The notes under the pieces are model-generated. The model saw only the letters and a list, made by a program, of their open reading frames with translations, searched no databases and had not been told where the DNA came from. Made by a program: the position numbers and the translations under genes. Below are positions 47,101 through 54,573 of a stretch of DNA of 64,000 nucleotides, in pieces; position 1 is the stretch's first letter; each line of letters starts with the position of its first letter. This DNA comes from Litchfieldia salsa (GTDB taxonomy: Bacteria; Bacillota; Bacilli; Bacillales; Bacillaceae_L). Where the stretch lies: the NCBI RefSeq assembly GCF_900104555.1, contig NZ_FNJU01000001.1:744001-808000 (forward strand). The letters are read 5' to 3'.

Positions 47101-48402
47101 TGCTTTAAATGGTGCTGCAGAAGATAATACAGGAAGACCTTTATATTGTGCACCTGCTCCTGCAATCCACTTATCTACATACCACTTTTGTGCGTTTGAA
47201 ACGATTTGTACAGACGGATCATCTTGCACTAATGCAAAATAACTGTTAATTGGAGCAGTTGTTGTGCCAACAGGACCATTTACATAGTTAATAGTTGCTG
47301 CATGTTCAGTAGCGATTGCATCTTCTAGAGCCTTATCACTAGCATAACCCGCTGTAGGTAATACCACGCCTTGGGAATCAGCAACAATCCACTCCCCATT
47401 AACCAATTCAAGCTTCAAGTCAATTTGTCCAATATGATCGGCCCATGAACCTGGCATTGTTACTGGTACACCATTGATTGTACCTTTTACATTATCGAAA
47501 CCATTGCCGTCAGGGAAGTTTGCTTTCTTACCCTCTACTGCTGGAAAAATAGCATGTGCATGACCAGATAAAACTGCATCGACACCTTCAACTTGTGTTA
47601 AATAATATGCTGCATTTTCCATACCATCCACTTGGCCACTATTATCAATTCCAGAGTGAGCAAGAACAACGATTACATCTGCTCCTTCAGTCTTCATTTG
47701 TGGAATAATCTTGTTGGCAGATACCATAATATCTTCCACAGATACTTTCCCATTTAGATGACCATAATCCCAATTTAGGATTTGTGGTGGAACAAAGCCT
47801 GTTACCCCAACTTTGATTGTATGTGTATTTCCTGATTGATCTGTTACCTGTTTTGTAAGGATTTCGTATTGATCGAAATACGGAGTACCGTCGAGATTAA
47901 AAACGTTAGCATTGACTATAGGAAATTCTGCATCATCAAATGCTTCGTTAAGGAAATCTAAACCGAAGTTAAATTCATGGTTTCCAACGGTTCCAGCATC
48001 ATAACCTAATAGATTAAGAGCTTTAACTGCCGGGTGAACTTGTCCTTCTTTTAAGACATCCACTCTTGCTATGTAATCCCCTAATGGATTTCCTTGTATT
48101 AAATCACCATTGTCGAAAAGTAAGGAGTTCTTTACTTCTGCCTGCTGCTTTTTAATTAAGGTTGAAGCTTTAGAGAGCCCAAATACATCTGTAGGCTTAT
48201 CTTGGAAGTAATCATAGTTTAAGATATTTGTGTGAATATCCGTCGTTTCTAAGATACGTAAATCTACTACTGGATTCGCCACTTCTGCTGCTACAGCAAC
48301 TGTAGAGAGGATCGGTGCTAGAAATGTACTTACTAATAAAGCACTTACAGTTAAACCGCTAACTACCTTTCGCTTCAGAGCTTCTTTAAAATTCGCTTTC
48401 AA
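44197..48402 (-). CDS. yfkN: Wall-anchored bifunctional nucleotidase/cyclic phosphodiesterase (YfkN-like)
   Basis: A 1401-aa surface protein with two metallophosphatase/5'-nucleotidase modules. Module 1 starts at LRILETTDIHTNILNYDYF (about residue 47), module 2 at LSILHTNDTHAHVEQYPKLF (about 664); each has GNHEFNFG or GNHEFDKD and a 5_nucleotid_C domain. An N-terminal signal (about 15-40) and a C-terminal sorting signal LPSTAT (about 1367), helix and RKRLNQA tail mark sortase anchoring. B. subtilis YfkN has 2',3'-cyclic nucleotide phosphodiesterase and 5'-nucleotidase activity. The start is TTG 48402 behind GGAAGGTGG. Candidate Pho boxes lie upstream. Confidence 0.93.
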   Translation of the reverse strand: MKANFKEALKRKVVSGLTVSALLVSTFLAPILSTVAVAAEVANPVVDLRILETTDIHTNILNYDYFQDKPTDVFGLSKASTLIKKQQAEVKNSLLFDNGDLIQGNPLGDYIARVDVLKEGQVHPAVKALNLLGYDAGTVGNHEFNFGLDFLNEAFDDAEFPIVNANVFNLDGTPYFDQYEILTKQVTDQSGNTHTIKVGVTGFVPPQILNWDYGHLNGKVSVEDIMVSANKIIPQMKTEGADVIVVLAHSGIDNSGQVDGMENAAYYLTQVEGVDAVLSGHAHAIFPAVEGKKANFPDGNGFDNVKGTINGVPVTMPGSWADHIGQIDLKLELVNGEWIVADSQGVVLPTAGYASDKALEDAIATEHAATINYVNGPVGTTTAPINSYFALVQDDPSVQIVSNAQKWYVDKWIAGAGAQYKGLPVLSSAAPFKAGGRAGDDASYFTDIPTGTIAIKNVADLYLYPNTVYALKINGSELKEWIEWSAGQFNQIDPSNKAEQSLINYNFRSYNFDVIDGVTYEIDVTQPSKYNNDQALINPEASRVKNLQYNGKPVTADMEFIVATNNYRAGTNKIVNPGGKNTILVAPDENRQAIIDYIVNTGEINPSADDNWKIADIDGDVNVTFASAAKAQNYLNGQSYIEHVETNGDLAKFALNLGTRESWQLSILHTNDTHAHVEQYPKLFTAVNKVRSEKENTLLVDAGDVFSGTLFFNQYSGLADLWFMNEIGYDAMTFGNHEFDKDSTTLANFVSRMNFPMVSSNVNVTKDPVLSLLFKNELGKTQTGGNIYPAIVKEIDGEQVGIFGLTTPDTVILASPGRDIVFEDAKIKATETVARLKSDGVNKIIVLSHMGHTSDLELANAVEGIDVIVGGHSHTTLTKPVIVNKAEPTLIVQANEYLNYLGSLDVTFNNEGVVIGHAGELLELDGFEENAAAAEKVAEFEVKLDEIRKKIIGHTNVVLNGERKDIRTKETNLGNLIADGMAQQAYKVDGKTTIALQNGGGIRASIDKGDITLGDAYTVLPFGNLLVTLDLTGAEILEALEHSVSEVEAAQGKFLQVSGLRFKYDINKPVGERVWLVEVKQANGKYKTLDLQATYSVATNAFTADGGDGFTVFKKAKNEGRINELFLLDADVFTSYVQSNSPVSPSVEGRIIQEVKSNAKPEPKPGKGDGTAPTKPKEVKPTIKNGVVTIDTSSIKSLEANSQLIINVEGQTVFKASFTEEQVKLLKEKGIETVISNNDVEVKIPAANLPNGAFEVHVTKMKSVKSAVGEVYDFKITSKGKEYHKFAEMMTLVFKVDAKKVKNPNHVTVLYYNEEKKQWEDIGGTYKDGFVTAQTNHFSTYGAFEVSGEGKDGLSDIPAPHKGNPLPSTATNTFNLLLVGLLVLGAGVGMFLFKRKRLNQA

Positions 48403-48679
48403 TGAAAGTCCACCTTCCGACTATTTTTTTGAACCGCATAAAAAAGATCTATTCATATAATCTTAAAATCTAACAAAATAGTTAAAATTTATATCGAATT
48501 ATAATGATAGATAAACAATTTTATGAACAAATTGTGTCTAATTTTGTACAGTTCCATTAAATTATATCGTTTTACGAACAAATATACAGACTAATCTTTC
48601 GACCACTTTCGACACAAATCCTCCAACACTCCTCAAAACCATTGATAATACTGGGTTTTTATCCTTTTGTGTTAAAACA

Positions 48680-48726
48680 TTTACATTTTTCATACCGAAC
48701 ATTAACAGTAAGTTAATAAATATAAT
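48680..48726 (+). promoter_or_regulatory. Candidate PhoP box array 1
   Basis: Hexamers TTTACA, CATACC, TTAACA and TTAATA start at 48680, 48691, 48702 and 48713, exactly 11 bp apart with 5-bp spacers, as PhoP boxes (TT[A/C/T]ACA) do. TATAAT follows at 48721. It lies 278 bp from the nucleotidase start. Confidence 0.4.
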
Positions 48727-48849
48727 ACGTATTTATAACAAATCTTATCAAATATTATTATATGAATTTATAAATAAGACTGAGCATAAGTCACAAGTTT
48801 AAATTATTTACAATCAGTCAATAATGATTAACACAAACTTTTTAACAGC

Positions 48850-48909
48850 TTAACAAAAATGTAACAGTTTGGTAATACTAATTGATACAGATTTATGTTA
48901 TATTATATT
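48850..48909 (+). promoter_or_regulatory. Candidate PhoP box array 2 and promoter of the 61-aa gene
   Basis: TTAACA (48850), GTAACA (48861) and GTAATA (48872) keep the 11-bp PhoP period. TTGATA (48882) and TATATT (48904) with a 16-bp spacer form the promoter of the downstream gene. The rest of the 48403-48945 gap is AT-rich with no gene seen. Confidence 0.45.
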
Positions 48910-48945
48910 TATCAACAAAACAGATAGGACAGGAGGTTAGTACAG

Positions 48946-49131
48946 ATGAAACAGTTTCGTTTTATTTTTAAAACAGATCAAAATATTGCAAAAGATATCA
49001 CTCTAAATGCTAATGGAATGTTTGAAGCAATGAAAAAAGCACAGCTAATGAAGAAAGAACTTGAAAAGAATAATCCTCGAGCAATGATCACAGTTGAATT
49101 CATTGGAATTGCATACACAAATATCGCTTAA
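48946..49131 (+). CDS. Unknown 61-aa protein, possibly phosphate-regulated
   Basis: A small basic protein (MKQFRFIFKTDQNIAKDITL...) without signal or membrane segment, with a strongly predicted helix in the middle (residues 22-42). AGGAGG precedes ATG 48946 by 9 nt. It is divergent from the nucleotidase, behind a candidate PhoP array. I recognise no family. Confidence 0.75.
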   Translation: MKQFRFIFKTDQNIAKDITLNANGMFEAMKKAQLMKKELEKNNPRAMITVEFIGIAYTNIA

Positions 49132-49331
49132 TGCAAAGGAGTTAGAATGACATATTTAATTTTGAATGTTGTAGATGTGTAATGATTTTCGAATGATATT
49201 CGAAACTTATTACACATTATTTATGCCTACCCACTAAAACCTCTCATAAAACCCTTCTTATTTTTTAATTCTTTGTTTTATGGTAAAATCCACCTATACT
49301 ACAATAAATACCTATATATGAGGAGAATTTG

Positions 49332-50120
49332 ATGAATAACTATTCAATCTTGTTTTTAGACATTGATGGGACGATTTTGGCACCTGATGATTCAATTCAA
49401 GACTCAACAAAAGACGCGGTTAATCAAATACAACAAAAAGGAATCGAAGTATTTCTTGCAACTGGAAGACCTCTCCATGAAATTTGGGATATAGGAAAAG
49501 AACTGAACATCAAATCTTTTATTGGATATAATGGTGCTTACGCCATTCAGAATGATCAAGAAGTATTTAACGAACCATTGACTGCTAAGACCGTTGAATC
49601 ATTTATCCAAAAAGCAAGGGAACACAACCATGAAATTGTCATGTACACAAATAAAGAAAATCTCGTAACTTCATTTGAATCTCCTGTTGTTAAAGAATTT
49701 ATTTCAAAATTCCATTTGAAAAATAATCAATTATACTCACCTTCATACGTTGACCAAATCCTAGGAATGTCCGTCCTTAATCTAACAGAAGGTGATCAAG
49801 TCATCTATGAAGAAGACACAAACATCCACTTATCTCAAATAAATCTAGAAGGGTTCGAACATAGTTTTGATGTGATTCGAGACACCGTAAATAAAGGAGT
49901 AGCTGTTAAGACAATATTAGATTCCCTTAACATACCTGCCCCAGAATCGATTGCTTTCGGTGATGGAATGAATGATAAGGAAATGTTGTCCTATGTTGGT
50001 GAAGGCTTCGCGATGGGGAATGCACATCCTAATCTTTTAAGATACGCAAAGTATCAAACCACCTCTGTTACTGATTCTGGGATCTTTAACGGTTTGAAGA
50101 GACTTGGCTTAGTCGAATAA
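49332..50120 (+). CDS. HAD-superfamily phosphatase, Cof type
   Basis: A 262-aa HAD IIB hydrolase. Motif I is LFLDIDGTIL, motif II LATGRP, motif III Lys in KGVAVKTIL, and motif IV FGDGMNDKEML. This group (YxeH, YitU, YwpJ) dephosphorylates sugar phosphates or flavin precursors; specificity is not predictable. ATG 49332 follows GAGGAG. Confidence 0.9.
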   Translation: MNNYSILFLDIDGTILAPDDSIQDSTKDAVNQIQQKGIEVFLATGRPLHEIWDIGKELNIKSFIGYNGAYAIQNDQEVFNEPLTAKTVESFIQKAREHNHEIVMYTNKENLVTSFESPVVKEFISKFHLKNNQLYSPSYVDQILGMSVLNLTEGDQVIYEEDTNIHLSQINLEGFEHSFDVIRDTVNKGVAVKTILDSLNIPAPESIAFGDGMNDKEMLSYVGEGFAMGNAHPNLLRYAKYQTTSVTDSGIFNGLKRLGLVE

Positions 50121-50168
50121 AAAAGAAGCTGTTCTATAAGTGGCTCACCACTTTGAACAGCTTCTTTT
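50121..50168. terminator. Bidirectional terminator
   Basis: AAAAGAAGCTGTTC pairs with GAACAGCTTCTTTT; an inner AGTGG/CCACT stem caps the hairpin. Confidence 0.9.
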
Positions 50169-50172
50169 ATGT

Positions 50173-52911
50173 TTACATATTTATAGACTGTACTTCTGAA
50201 TTCATCCATTCATATTGATTTAGCCTTATTTCAAAAATGGTAAGAGCATCCTCGAATATTTCTGGTCTACTATTCATTTCCCTTAAAATTTCTCTTTTCT
50301 CCTCCGTTTCTTTGATCGTTTCCTCAACCACGTGCTTTAATGTCTTAAATGGGTTAACAAAAAACATGATCACGTCACGTTCAATCGCTTTCTCGAAGAA
50401 ATCAAACTGAGTCAAAAATTGAGTCGTAACCAAATTTACTACATCATCATATGAACGGTTTTCAATATAACCTTTATATTTTGTTGATATCATTGTTTTT
50501 TGCGGAAGAGATCCGAGGATCAATCCAGCGCTTTTCAATAGAAACTGTGCTGGCGTAAACTTTAAAAATATATCAATTTTATCTACATGAATCCTATTCA
50601 ACATGCGCTCCGCATCCCGTTTCCAATCTTCTAAAACCTTAAAATCACAGTGTAAATTAATTTTATTTACACCATACATACCATTTAAACTATCACACAA
50701 TTCTTCTAAACTTTTTTTACTTTGGTTGAATTCGTCACTTGCCTTTGTAATCCAATCATGAATTGATGCGACAAACAAAGGCTCAATTGTTGACTTTAAA
50801 TACTCTTCAATTCGACGGTTCATCTCGCTGTCCAACTCACGATGTATTTGATTAAGGTTACTTTTTTCATCCACCAAATCCGAACAACTCCGAAGTATTT
50901 TAGGTAGATTCTTACTAAGTTCTTCCTTAATTAAATTTTTCACTTCACTATATCTTTCAGTAATTTTATTAACTTTTTCCCTTTGTGTATCTTCTAATTG
51001 GTTAATTGCACCTTTTAGTTTAGATGTCATCTCTTTATTGAACGAGATAGACTCATTTAAACTAATTTCTAAACCACTTCTTGTAGTGATTAGACTGTTA
51101 AGTAACTCCTTACTATTCTGATGTATTTTTAGTGCCCGTTCTCTCTCAAGATCACCACTAGTGGATTTACCAATTGTCATTTTGAGTAACTCATTAAGAT
51201 TTTCCTCATTATTTGATTGAAACGGAATGACATTTGCATCGGGAAAATACGAATTGAGCTTAGATTTTATCATTTTAATCACTCGTTGAATTTCTTGTTC
51301 ACTATACCCTTCTTCTATTTCTGTTACAAGAAAAGTCACCGGGAGATTCGGAACTTTCTCATGAATTGCCAACAAAATATCACGCTCTTTTTCCGTAAAA
51401 GGAGAATGAATATTTAGGATAAATAATACGCAATCTGTATAGGTTAAATAATCAACATTTAAGTCTAGCGCATGACTAGAGCCAGTGATGCACGGCAGAT
51501 CAATTACTGTTAGCTGATAATCCTTTAATATTTCACTTGGTACTCTTACATCTAAAAGTGCATGATCATTCTTCTCCTGGTTCACTGCTGATACATAATG
51601 AAATTTCGATAAGTTTGAAATGACCTTTTGGTCTTGTGTAGATACATCCACAGCTTCCTCTATTTCATCATAACTAAAGATCATTACACAGGAAGACGGC
51701 CCTTCTAATATAGTTCTCCCCAAGATTGAGTCACGAACACTAATTTTACCTCTCTCACTCGTCCCCAAAAGTAAAAGGTGTATTTTGGATAGATCAAGCA
51801 ATCCGCCAGCAAGCTGGTTCAATGTATGTCCATTAGTCAGATTCTGTTTATTCGTCCATTTTGTAATGGTCAGAAATAAATCTGTTATATAGTTGCTAGC
51901 ATACTTAGATGGTAACGAACGATGTACTTCCTCCCTAGCAAACTCAATAAGGTTTGCCGAAAAACTAGATGGCATAATATCCTTCCATGCTAAAGTTGCC
52001 GCAGCTGCAACTGATAGTTTTGAAGAATCTGCTACTCTAAGCCAATTCGTTAATAAATTAGGCAGGCACTTGCGAATTTCTTCCAATAAATAATACCCAT
52101 TAGTTAGTTCAAGATAAATTTCCTCGTATAATTCATGTGTACTTCTCCAAAGTCTTCCATCTTCGATTTCAACTGATGAAATGAATGAATCCATTTCTAA
52201 AATCCACTCTAAAACAAACGTTTCATTCTTATAACTCTTCCAAAGAAGATTCAATAGTTCCTCAAATCCTTCATGGCTAAGATCATAGAGAGTTTTCAAC
52301 GTATTTATAAAATAACTTGGATGCAACTGCTTGGTATAGCCAAGCTCTATGAATTCTCTAATTAAATCAAACCAATCCATTGAATGTGTTCGGTTGGCTT
52401 CATTTACAGCAAGTTCGATACTTTCATTCCAATCCTCTTGCTCATGGAAAAAACTTCGTGCAAGATGAGTCGCATCCCCATAATCCGGATTATTTAAAAC
52501 GATATGTTTAATAATCTCTTTTGCTTGATTACTTTTTCCCTGCATCCAATAAAGTGAAAATAATTTTAGCGAGATTTCAATTGATAATATCTCCTGATTT
52601 GTCTTAATTGAGAGATAAATTTCTTCGGCATTCGGAAGCAGATCGAGTGCGAAGTATGCATCCGCCATGTTTTTCCTAGCCCATTCTTCAAAGTCATTAT
52701 TAATATTTTCCCATTTAAAAATGGCTGTTTCATAGTCTTTCAAATGATAATAGAGTTCACCTTGAGCAAATCGTAAATATGAAAGATCACATAACTCATT
52801 TTGTTGTTCTGCAAAATATAATTCTCCTAACACCTCAACAGGATGTTGATGTGACTCTTCAGATAAATATCGTTCATAAAACTTTTTATTAATCATTACC
52901 TCTTCTTTCAC
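50173..52911 (-). CDS. TPR protein with degenerate dynamin-like GTPase domain
   Basis: About 912 aa. TPR-like helices occupy residues about 30-330, a dynamin-like G domain about 375-590 and a long coiled, basic region follows to the end. The P-loop reads LLGTSERGKISVRDSILG: Lys is kept but Ser/Thr is replaced by Ile. The G3 motif is DLPCI instead of DxPG, and G4 reads LVTEIEE. GTP binding is therefore doubtful. I start at GTG 52911 behind AAGGGG; ATG 52896 is possible. Similar genes in other Bacillus are uncharacterised. Membrane remodelling is the family's general role. Confidence 0.8.
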   Translation of the reverse strand: MKEEVMINKKFYERYLSEESHQHPVEVLGELYFAEQQNELCDLSYLRFAQGELYYHLKDYETAIFKWENINNDFEEWARKNMADAYFALDLLPNAEEIYLSIKTNQEILSIEISLKLFSLYWMQGKSNQAKEIIKHIVLNNPDYGDATHLARSFFHEQEDWNESIELAVNEANRTHSMDWFDLIREFIELGYTKQLHPSYFINTLKTLYDLSHEGFEELLNLLWKSYKNETFVLEWILEMDSFISSVEIEDGRLWRSTHELYEEIYLELTNGYYLLEEIRKCLPNLLTNWLRVADSSKLSVAAAATLAWKDIMPSSFSANLIEFAREEVHRSLPSKYASNYITDLFLTITKWTNKQNLTNGHTLNQLAGGLLDLSKIHLLLLGTSERGKISVRDSILGRTILEGPSSCVMIFSYDEIEEAVDVSTQDQKVISNLSKFHYVSAVNQEKNDHALLDVRVPSEILKDYQLTVIDLPCITGSSHALDLNVDYLTYTDCVLFILNIHSPFTEKERDILLAIHEKVPNLPVTFLVTEIEEGYSEQEIQRVIKMIKSKLNSYFPDANVIPFQSNNEENLNELLKMTIGKSTSGDLERERALKIHQNSKELLNSLITTRSGLEISLNESISFNKEMTSKLKGAINQLEDTQREKVNKITERYSEVKNLIKEELSKNLPKILRSCSDLVDEKSNLNQIHRELDSEMNRRIEEYLKSTIEPLFVASIHDWITKASDEFNQSKKSLEELCDSLNGMYGVNKINLHCDFKVLEDWKRDAERMLNRIHVDKIDIFLKFTPAQFLLKSAGLILGSLPQKTMISTKYKGYIENRSYDDVVNLVTTQFLTQFDFFEKAIERDVIMFFVNPFKTLKHVVEETIKETEEKREILREMNSRPEIFEDALTIFEIRLNQYEWMNSEVQSINM

Positions 52912-53066
52912 AGTAATCACCCCTTATATTAAAACTTATCACTAAACTATTCGCATATAATCTGTATTCTAACAGTGTTGTTTAACAAAAATATTTCAAA
53001 AGAATTTCATTTCGACTACATAAGTAGGGCTTTGGAAGTAAGTTGAAGGTCTGGAAGGAATTAACC

Positions 53067-53095
53067 TTGAAGTAGACAAGTCTATCTTGTATGAT
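53067..53095 (+). promoter_or_regulatory. Promoter of the structured RNA
   Basis: TTGAAG (53067-53072) and TATGAT (53090-53095) are exactly 17 bp apart, a good sigma-A promoter. The spacer contains the perfect palindrome TAGACAAGTCTA (53073-53084). Confidence 0.65.
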
Positions 53096-53101
53096 GTATA
53101 T

Positions 53102-53287
53102 ATAAGCTACATTGTTCGTAATGATAATTAAGTTTTAACCTTTATGCTGTTATAGGGAGTTTTACATTGATGCATAAATGTCAAGCCTTCATTACGTAGA
53201 GGAAGACAGGACTGTATCTGCAAACACCCACTTTGAGGAGTGGTGGTTTAAAACTTTCTTATGTGAGTTACGGCAAATGCGGCTTAT
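53102..53287 (+). ncRNA. Probable 6S RNA
   Basis: Between two minus-strand genes, a promoter and a terminator frame about 235 nt of plus-strand sequence without an ORF. Its ends pair (ATAAGC 53102-53107 with GCTTAT 53282-53287). AAGTTTTAACCTTT (53130-53143) faces GGTTTAAAACTT (53245-53256). Inner hairpins are TTTATGC/GCATAAA, TGTC/GACA with CTTC/GAAG, and CACT/AGTG. Bacillus 6S RNAs carry an AAGUUUURACC segment that templates short product RNAs, in a rod closed by end pairing; this fits well. The 6S name is recalled homology, not a covariance search. Confidence 0.6.
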
Positions 53288-53308
53288 CATAAAAAACACA
53301 CATTCAAG

Positions 53309-53336
53309 TCAGTTCCCAATCGGGAGCTGATTTTTT
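53309..53336 (+). terminator. Intrinsic terminator of the structured RNA
   Basis: TCAGTTCCC/GGGAGCTGA (one G-U pair) with an AATC loop and six Ts; no coding gene ends here on this strand. Confidence 0.9.
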
Positions 53337-53400
53337 ACTTTAGTTGATTTTACCACATGAAATACAGCAATCTACAGTCACCTAATACCTAATTTTATAA

Positions 53401-53650
53401 GAAAAGCGCAAGGCGCCCGCTTATCGGCGACAGGCATAAGACGATTCGACTGGAAGGTTGCTTTTTAACCTTCTTGAAGGATTGGCTTATGACCCGAGCC
53501 GATGGCGCCTGGAGCTAGACAGTAAGAAAAGCGCAAGGCGCCCGCTTATCGGCGACAGGCATAAGACGATTCGACTGGAAGGTTGCTTTTTAACCTTCTT
53601 GACGGATTGGCTTATGACCCGAGCCGATGGCGCCTGGAGCTAGACAGTAA
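53401..53650. repeat. Tandem 125-bp Bacillus repeat, two copies
   Basis: 53401-53525 and 53526-53650 are identical but for A53478 versus C53603. Each unit is a long imperfect palindrome: AAGGTT/AACCTT hairpin at its centre, CTTATCGG...CCGAG flanks, GCGCC near both ends. Units with ends such as GCGCCTGGAGCTAGACAGTAA are widely scattered in Bacillus genomes. The 61-aa frame inside is not a gene. Confidence 0.9.
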
Positions 53651-53689
53651 AACTAAGTACAAAAATATATATTTGCTTATCTTATAAAA

Positions 53690-53722
53690 AAAGGCTACTT
53701 CAACATATTTGAAATAGCCTTT
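53690..53722 (-). terminator. Intrinsic terminator of the rhodanese gene
   Basis: AAAGGCTA and TTCAA pair with TTGAA and TAGCCTTT, followed by T7 on the minus strand. Confidence 0.85.
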
Positions 53723-53733
53723 GAATAACGGAT

Positions 53734-54039
53734 TTATTTGGTTTCTCCAGTCCACTCTAACATGCCGCCAACCATGTTTCTTACCTTATAACCTTGTTCA
53801 TTTAGATAATAACAAACATTTTCACTTCTTTTTCCAGATCTACAAATGAATATGTATTCTTTCTCTTTATCAAAGTAATCTAAGTTAGCTGGAATTTCAC
53901 CCATTTTAATATGTTTTGCTCCAGGAATCATACCAAATTCTACTTCTTCATCCTCACGTACATCAACTAATTCTAGATTTTCATTGTTTTGTAACTTTTG
54001 CTTCAATTCTTCCGTTGTAATTAAATCGATTTGTGACAT
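53734..54039 (-). CDS. Single-domain rhodanese-like sulfurtransferase
   Basis: A 101-aa rhodanese domain with ELVDVREDEEVEFGMIPGAKHI and the active-site loop FICRSGKRS (Cys about residue 69). It resembles B. subtilis YtwF, also near leuS, and would pass sulfane sulfur. The start ATG 54039 follows GAGGATG. Confidence 0.9.
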   Translation of the reverse strand: MSQIDLITTEELKQKLQNNENLELVDVREDEEVEFGMIPGAKHIKMGEIPANLDYFDKEKEYIFICRSGKRSENVCYYLNEQGYKVRNMVGGMLEWTGETK

Positions 54040-54129
54040 TTAATTCATCCTCTCAATGTTTAGGTTTCTTAACGTCATTATAATCAATATAGAATTGTTT
54101 ACATAGTATCTTGTCTTATGAAATGAAAA

Positions 54130-54149
54130 TAGCTGCCAAAAGACAGCTA
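54130..54149 (-). terminator. Intrinsic terminator of the 41-aa gene
   Basis: TAGCTG/CAGCTA stem followed by a T-rich stretch on the minus strand, 8 bp past the stop. Confidence 0.7.
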
Positions 54150-54156
54150 CCTTTTT

Positions 54157-54282
54157 TTACTTAGTGTCGCCCTTACTAGCATCTTCAGCTAGTTGTTCAA
54201 ACGTTTTCACTTTGCCATGTGGATGTTGAGCTTCTTTTCGCTCTCTCCATTGTCTTTCTTGTTGCTTCTTAGATTGAGTCAT
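54157..54282 (-). CDS. DUF6254-like small protein
   Basis: A 41-aa hydrophilic protein (MTQSKKQQERQWRERKEAQ... ending EDASKGDTK), too short for the usual gene-length cut-off. A GGGG SD precedes ATG 54282. The KKQQERQWRERKEAQHPHGKVK layout matches small Bacillus proteins I know as DUF6254; function unknown. Confidence 0.75.
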   Translation of the reverse strand: MTQSKKQQERQWRERKEAQHPHGKVKTFEQLAEDASKGDTK

Positions 54283-54421
54283 ATTTTCGGCCCCTTTAAT
54301 TTAAAAAATTGTACATTTACAGTTATAGAATAACCTCTGTAGTTATTTTGATTCAAAAATAAGAGGAGAAATCCTATACAGTGGTGTATATAAGGGCTAT
54401 TTGAAGGCAATTCAAAAGTTT

Positions 54422-54505
54422 ATCCGTGACTTTTTGTCAAATATCCGTCACTTTAAGTCGTTTATCCGCGACTTTTAACCATTTATCCGCCACTCTTCTA
54501 ATTTT
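54422..54505. repeat. 21-bp period repeat
   Basis: ATCCGTGAC, ATCCGTCAC, ATCCGCGAC and ATCCGCCAC begin at 54422, 54443, 54464 and 54485, spaced exactly 21 bp, each preceded by a short T-rich spacer. It lies between the 41-aa gene and the leuS terminator. Confidence 0.85.
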
Positions 54506-54538
54506 ATCGATTTTTCGACAATTCCTCGCCAAAAACAA

Positions 54539-54561
54539 GGACTCCATCATAGACGGAGTCC
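54539..54561 (-). terminator. Intrinsic terminator of leuS
   Basis: GGACTCC/GGAGTCC stem with a 9-nt loop, then a T-rich tail on the minus strand. Confidence 0.75.
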
Positions 54562-54573
54562 CCATAAAATCAT

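Noticed and set aside
53102-53287. tmRNA or SRP RNA
   Set aside because: No tRNA-like ends, tag frame or SRP GGAA domain-IV motif.
53458-53643. 61-aa frame across the tandem repeat
   Set aside because: It consists only of the duplicated intergenic element and has no ribosome-binding site.
54422-54505. CRISPR array
   Set aside because: Repeat cores are only 9 bp, spacers are 12 bp and similar to one another, and there are no cas genes.
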